Below are positions 29,868 to 30,492 of a stretch of 30,492 nt of DNA, in pieces. Made by a program: the position numbers and the translations under genes. The notes below the pieces were generated by a model. The model searched no databases. It was not told the origin of the DNA and worked only from the letters and a program-made list of their open reading frames with translations. Location: positions 1 to 30,492 of the IMG/VR virus record IMGVR_UViG_3300030329_004996; one strand, written 5' to 3'. The stretch's first letter is position 1. Each line of letters starts with the position of its first letter. This stretch comes from a virus.

Positions 29868-29890
29868 AAGGCCCGGATTATCCGGGCCTT
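29868..29890 (-). terminator. Rho-independent terminator of the 78-aa gene
   Basis: A perfect 10-bp GC-rich stem (29868-29877 with 29881-29890) and 3-base loop, followed on the reverse strand by a short T-rich run. It is 18 bases beyond the stop of the 29908-30144 gene and directly upstream of repeat copy A. Confidence 0.85.
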
Positions 29891-29907
29891 GTTGCTGTCA
29901 GGGGCTG

Positions 29908-30144
29908 CTATGCCCTTTCAGACAATGCAATAGCAATATTATATATTTGCTGGTTTTGCTCCTCTGTTGGAAACTCTCCTCTGATGTAAAGAACAGCATA
30001 ATCATATCGACATTGATTTATCAAAGAAGCAACAGCTCTATGCAGCTGTTTATGTCTGGAGATCAGTCTAATCTTTTCTGGTTCTCCTGTTGACTGACAC
30101 CAGGAATTAGGATCTGTCTTCCAGATTTCATATTGATATTTCAT
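29908..30144 (-). CDS. Small protein, unknown (78 aa)
   Basis: A 78-aa protein with ATG 30144 and ACGGAG upstream. A short beta start (MKYQYEIWKTD), a basic middle (KIRLISRHKQLHRAVASLINQCRYD), then AVLYIRGEFPTEEQNQQIYNIAIALSERA with a helix. No known family or motif. Its 5' leader is repeat copy B and it is closed by the hairpin 29868-29890, so it is a separate unit from the 121-aa gene although both share leader sequence. The products are not similar. Confidence 0.7.
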   Translation of the reverse strand: MKYQYEIWKTDPNSWCQSTGEPEKIRLISRHKQLHRAVASLINQCRYDYAVLYIRGEFPTEEQNQQIYNIAIALSERA

Positions 30145-30317
30145 TTTGTTTCTCCGTTTGGGGGTTTTGAGTTCTTCATTAACTCTATATATATAATATC
30201 ATATATTAGAGCCTATGTCTTAGAAATCGACATTTAAACCCTAAAAAAGGCCAAATAAGGCTATTTTTCTCTGATTCTTCCTAGCTGGGTGATCGTAGGC
30301 GGATCCTTTCAGAAAAT
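30145..30317 (-). repeat. Promoter/leader repeat, copy B
   Basis: This 173-base repeat of 29703-29863 has a small insertion (12 bases longer). Between the leftward 78-aa gene and the rightward micro-protein at 30343 it is the divergent promoter region. The 32-base perfect block lies at its far end (30286-30317), close to the right-hand promoter. Confidence 0.85.
30184..30211 (-). promoter_or_regulatory. Core ATATATGATATTAT element, copy B
   Basis: On the reverse strand CTCTAATATATGATATTATA; nearly identical to 29742-29768. Candidate -10/operator for the 78-aa gene. Confidence 0.5.
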
Positions 30318-30342
30318 GATATGATAGGCAAAAGGGGAAAAG

Positions 30343-30450
30343 ATGATCTATCATTGTAACGATTGCGAACATTCAGAAGAATGGCCTGAAGGGTCTGAAG
30401 ATGTGATCTGTATAAAATGCGGATCTAGTATGTACTCTGATAAAGGTTGA
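30343..30450 (+). CDS. 35-aa zinc-ribbon micro-protein
   Basis: ATG 30343 is preceded by AGGGGA (spacing 5-6) and the frame ends TGA at 30448-30450. Two cysteine knuckles (CNDC at 5-8 and CIKC at 23-26) give a Cys4 zinc ribbon of nearly the whole protein. The gene is the first of the + strand cluster that continues at 62 after circularisation. Such micro-proteins often bind host proteins or nucleic acid. It is too short to be classified further. Confidence 0.75.
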   Translation: MIYHCNDCEHSEEWPEGSEDVICIKCGSSMYSDKG

Positions 30451-30491
30451 AAAGATGACTTGGCTTTATACATTAGTTGGGGGATTGATAG
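30394..30491. repeat. Right copy of the contig-end overlap
   Basis: Identical to 1-98. The genome should be closed here; the last base 30492 differs from 99, which may be a read error or a real minor variant. Confidence 0.9.
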
Positions 30492-30492
30492 A
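30455..30492 (+). CDS. 5' end of the Cys-rich membrane protein (complete at 62-430)
   Basis: ATG 30455 begins the same protein as 62-430 (MTWLYTLVGGLIAG...); only 12 codons fit before the edge. It is not a separate gene. Confidence 0.85.
   Translation, partial: MTWLYTLVGGLI

Noticed and set aside
29703-30317. CRISPR array or iteron set
   Set aside because: There are only two long copies, each before a gene with a ribosome site; no short regularly spaced repeats were found.
1-30492. tRNA genes
   Set aside because: No cloverleaf-like stretch with a TTC-arm and acceptor stem was recognised by eye; a dedicated scan was not possible.
1-30492. Prophage integrated in a chromosome
   Set aside because: No bacterial flanking genes, integrase or attachment sites; the end overlap shows a closed phage genome.

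Overview
The window is the essentially complete genome of a small tailed phage, about 30.4 kb once circularised: bases 1-98 recur exactly at 30394-30491, so one gene is cut at the left edge and another at the right. The structural genes (terminase, HK97-type portal, prohead protease and capsid, connector, tail terminator, tail tube, frameshifted tail chaperone, tape measure, and no sheath or contractile baseplate) indicate a siphovirus. Shine-Dalgarno sites are purine-rich (AAGGAGG, AGGAGGT) and one clear sigma70-like promoter is visible, so the host is a bacterium with conventional initiation, probably Gram-negative, but the sequence does not identify it. No integrase, excisionase or lysogeny repressor was recognised, and no DNA polymerase, helicase or primase; a strictly lytic, host-dependent lifestyle is inferred.

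Layout. (1) 30343-30450 through the junction to 929, + strand: zinc-ribbon micro-protein, Cys-rich membrane-anchored protein, holin-like protein and a small basic protein, probably the lysis/accessory end of the late region. (2) 917-3868, - strand: a densely coupled cluster of small proteins, including a zinc-ribbon/ribbon-helix-helix protein, a SWIM zinc-finger protein, another zinc-ribbon protein and an HNH nuclease. (3) 3962-6476, - strand: tail-appendage cassette with its own terminator. (4) 6597-7199, - strand: DnaQ-like 3'-5' exonuclease. (5) 7215-7278: a perfect 64-bp palindrome at the divergent junction. (6) 7312-13170, + strand: an unrecognised 352-aa protein, a DNA-binding-like small protein, small terminase, Dam-like methyltransferase, tandem-HTH protein, ParB-domain/DNA-methyltransferase fusion and C5-cytosine methyltransferase. 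(7) 13148-23053: TerL, membrane/coiled-coil protein, portal-MuF fusion, protease, capsid, connectors, tail terminator and tail tube. (8) 23080-28578: chaperone G and G-T frameshift product, tape measure, and tail-tip proteins. (9) 28575-29335: an L,D-transpeptidase-fold (YkuD-like) candidate endolysin and a coupled small ORF. (10) 29337-30144, - strand: two small genes, each with its own terminator and its own copy of a 160-173 bp promoter/leader repeat.

The genes work as a compact virion factory. The early + strand unit supplies DNA binding and three DNA methyltransferases lying between the small and large terminase genes, which suggests that methylation and packaging are linked. Many neighbouring genes overlap by ATGA or TGATG. 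AT-rich ATATnnnATAT / GATAT islands lie at or near the heads of most transcription units and are candidates for a shared promoter or operator. The most notable points are the 64-bp palindrome carrying two symmetric overlapping promoters, a probable +1 frameshift at UUU-CGA in the tail chaperone, an A10 run at the portal/MuF boundary, the YkuD-like lysis candidate, and the duplicated promoter units.
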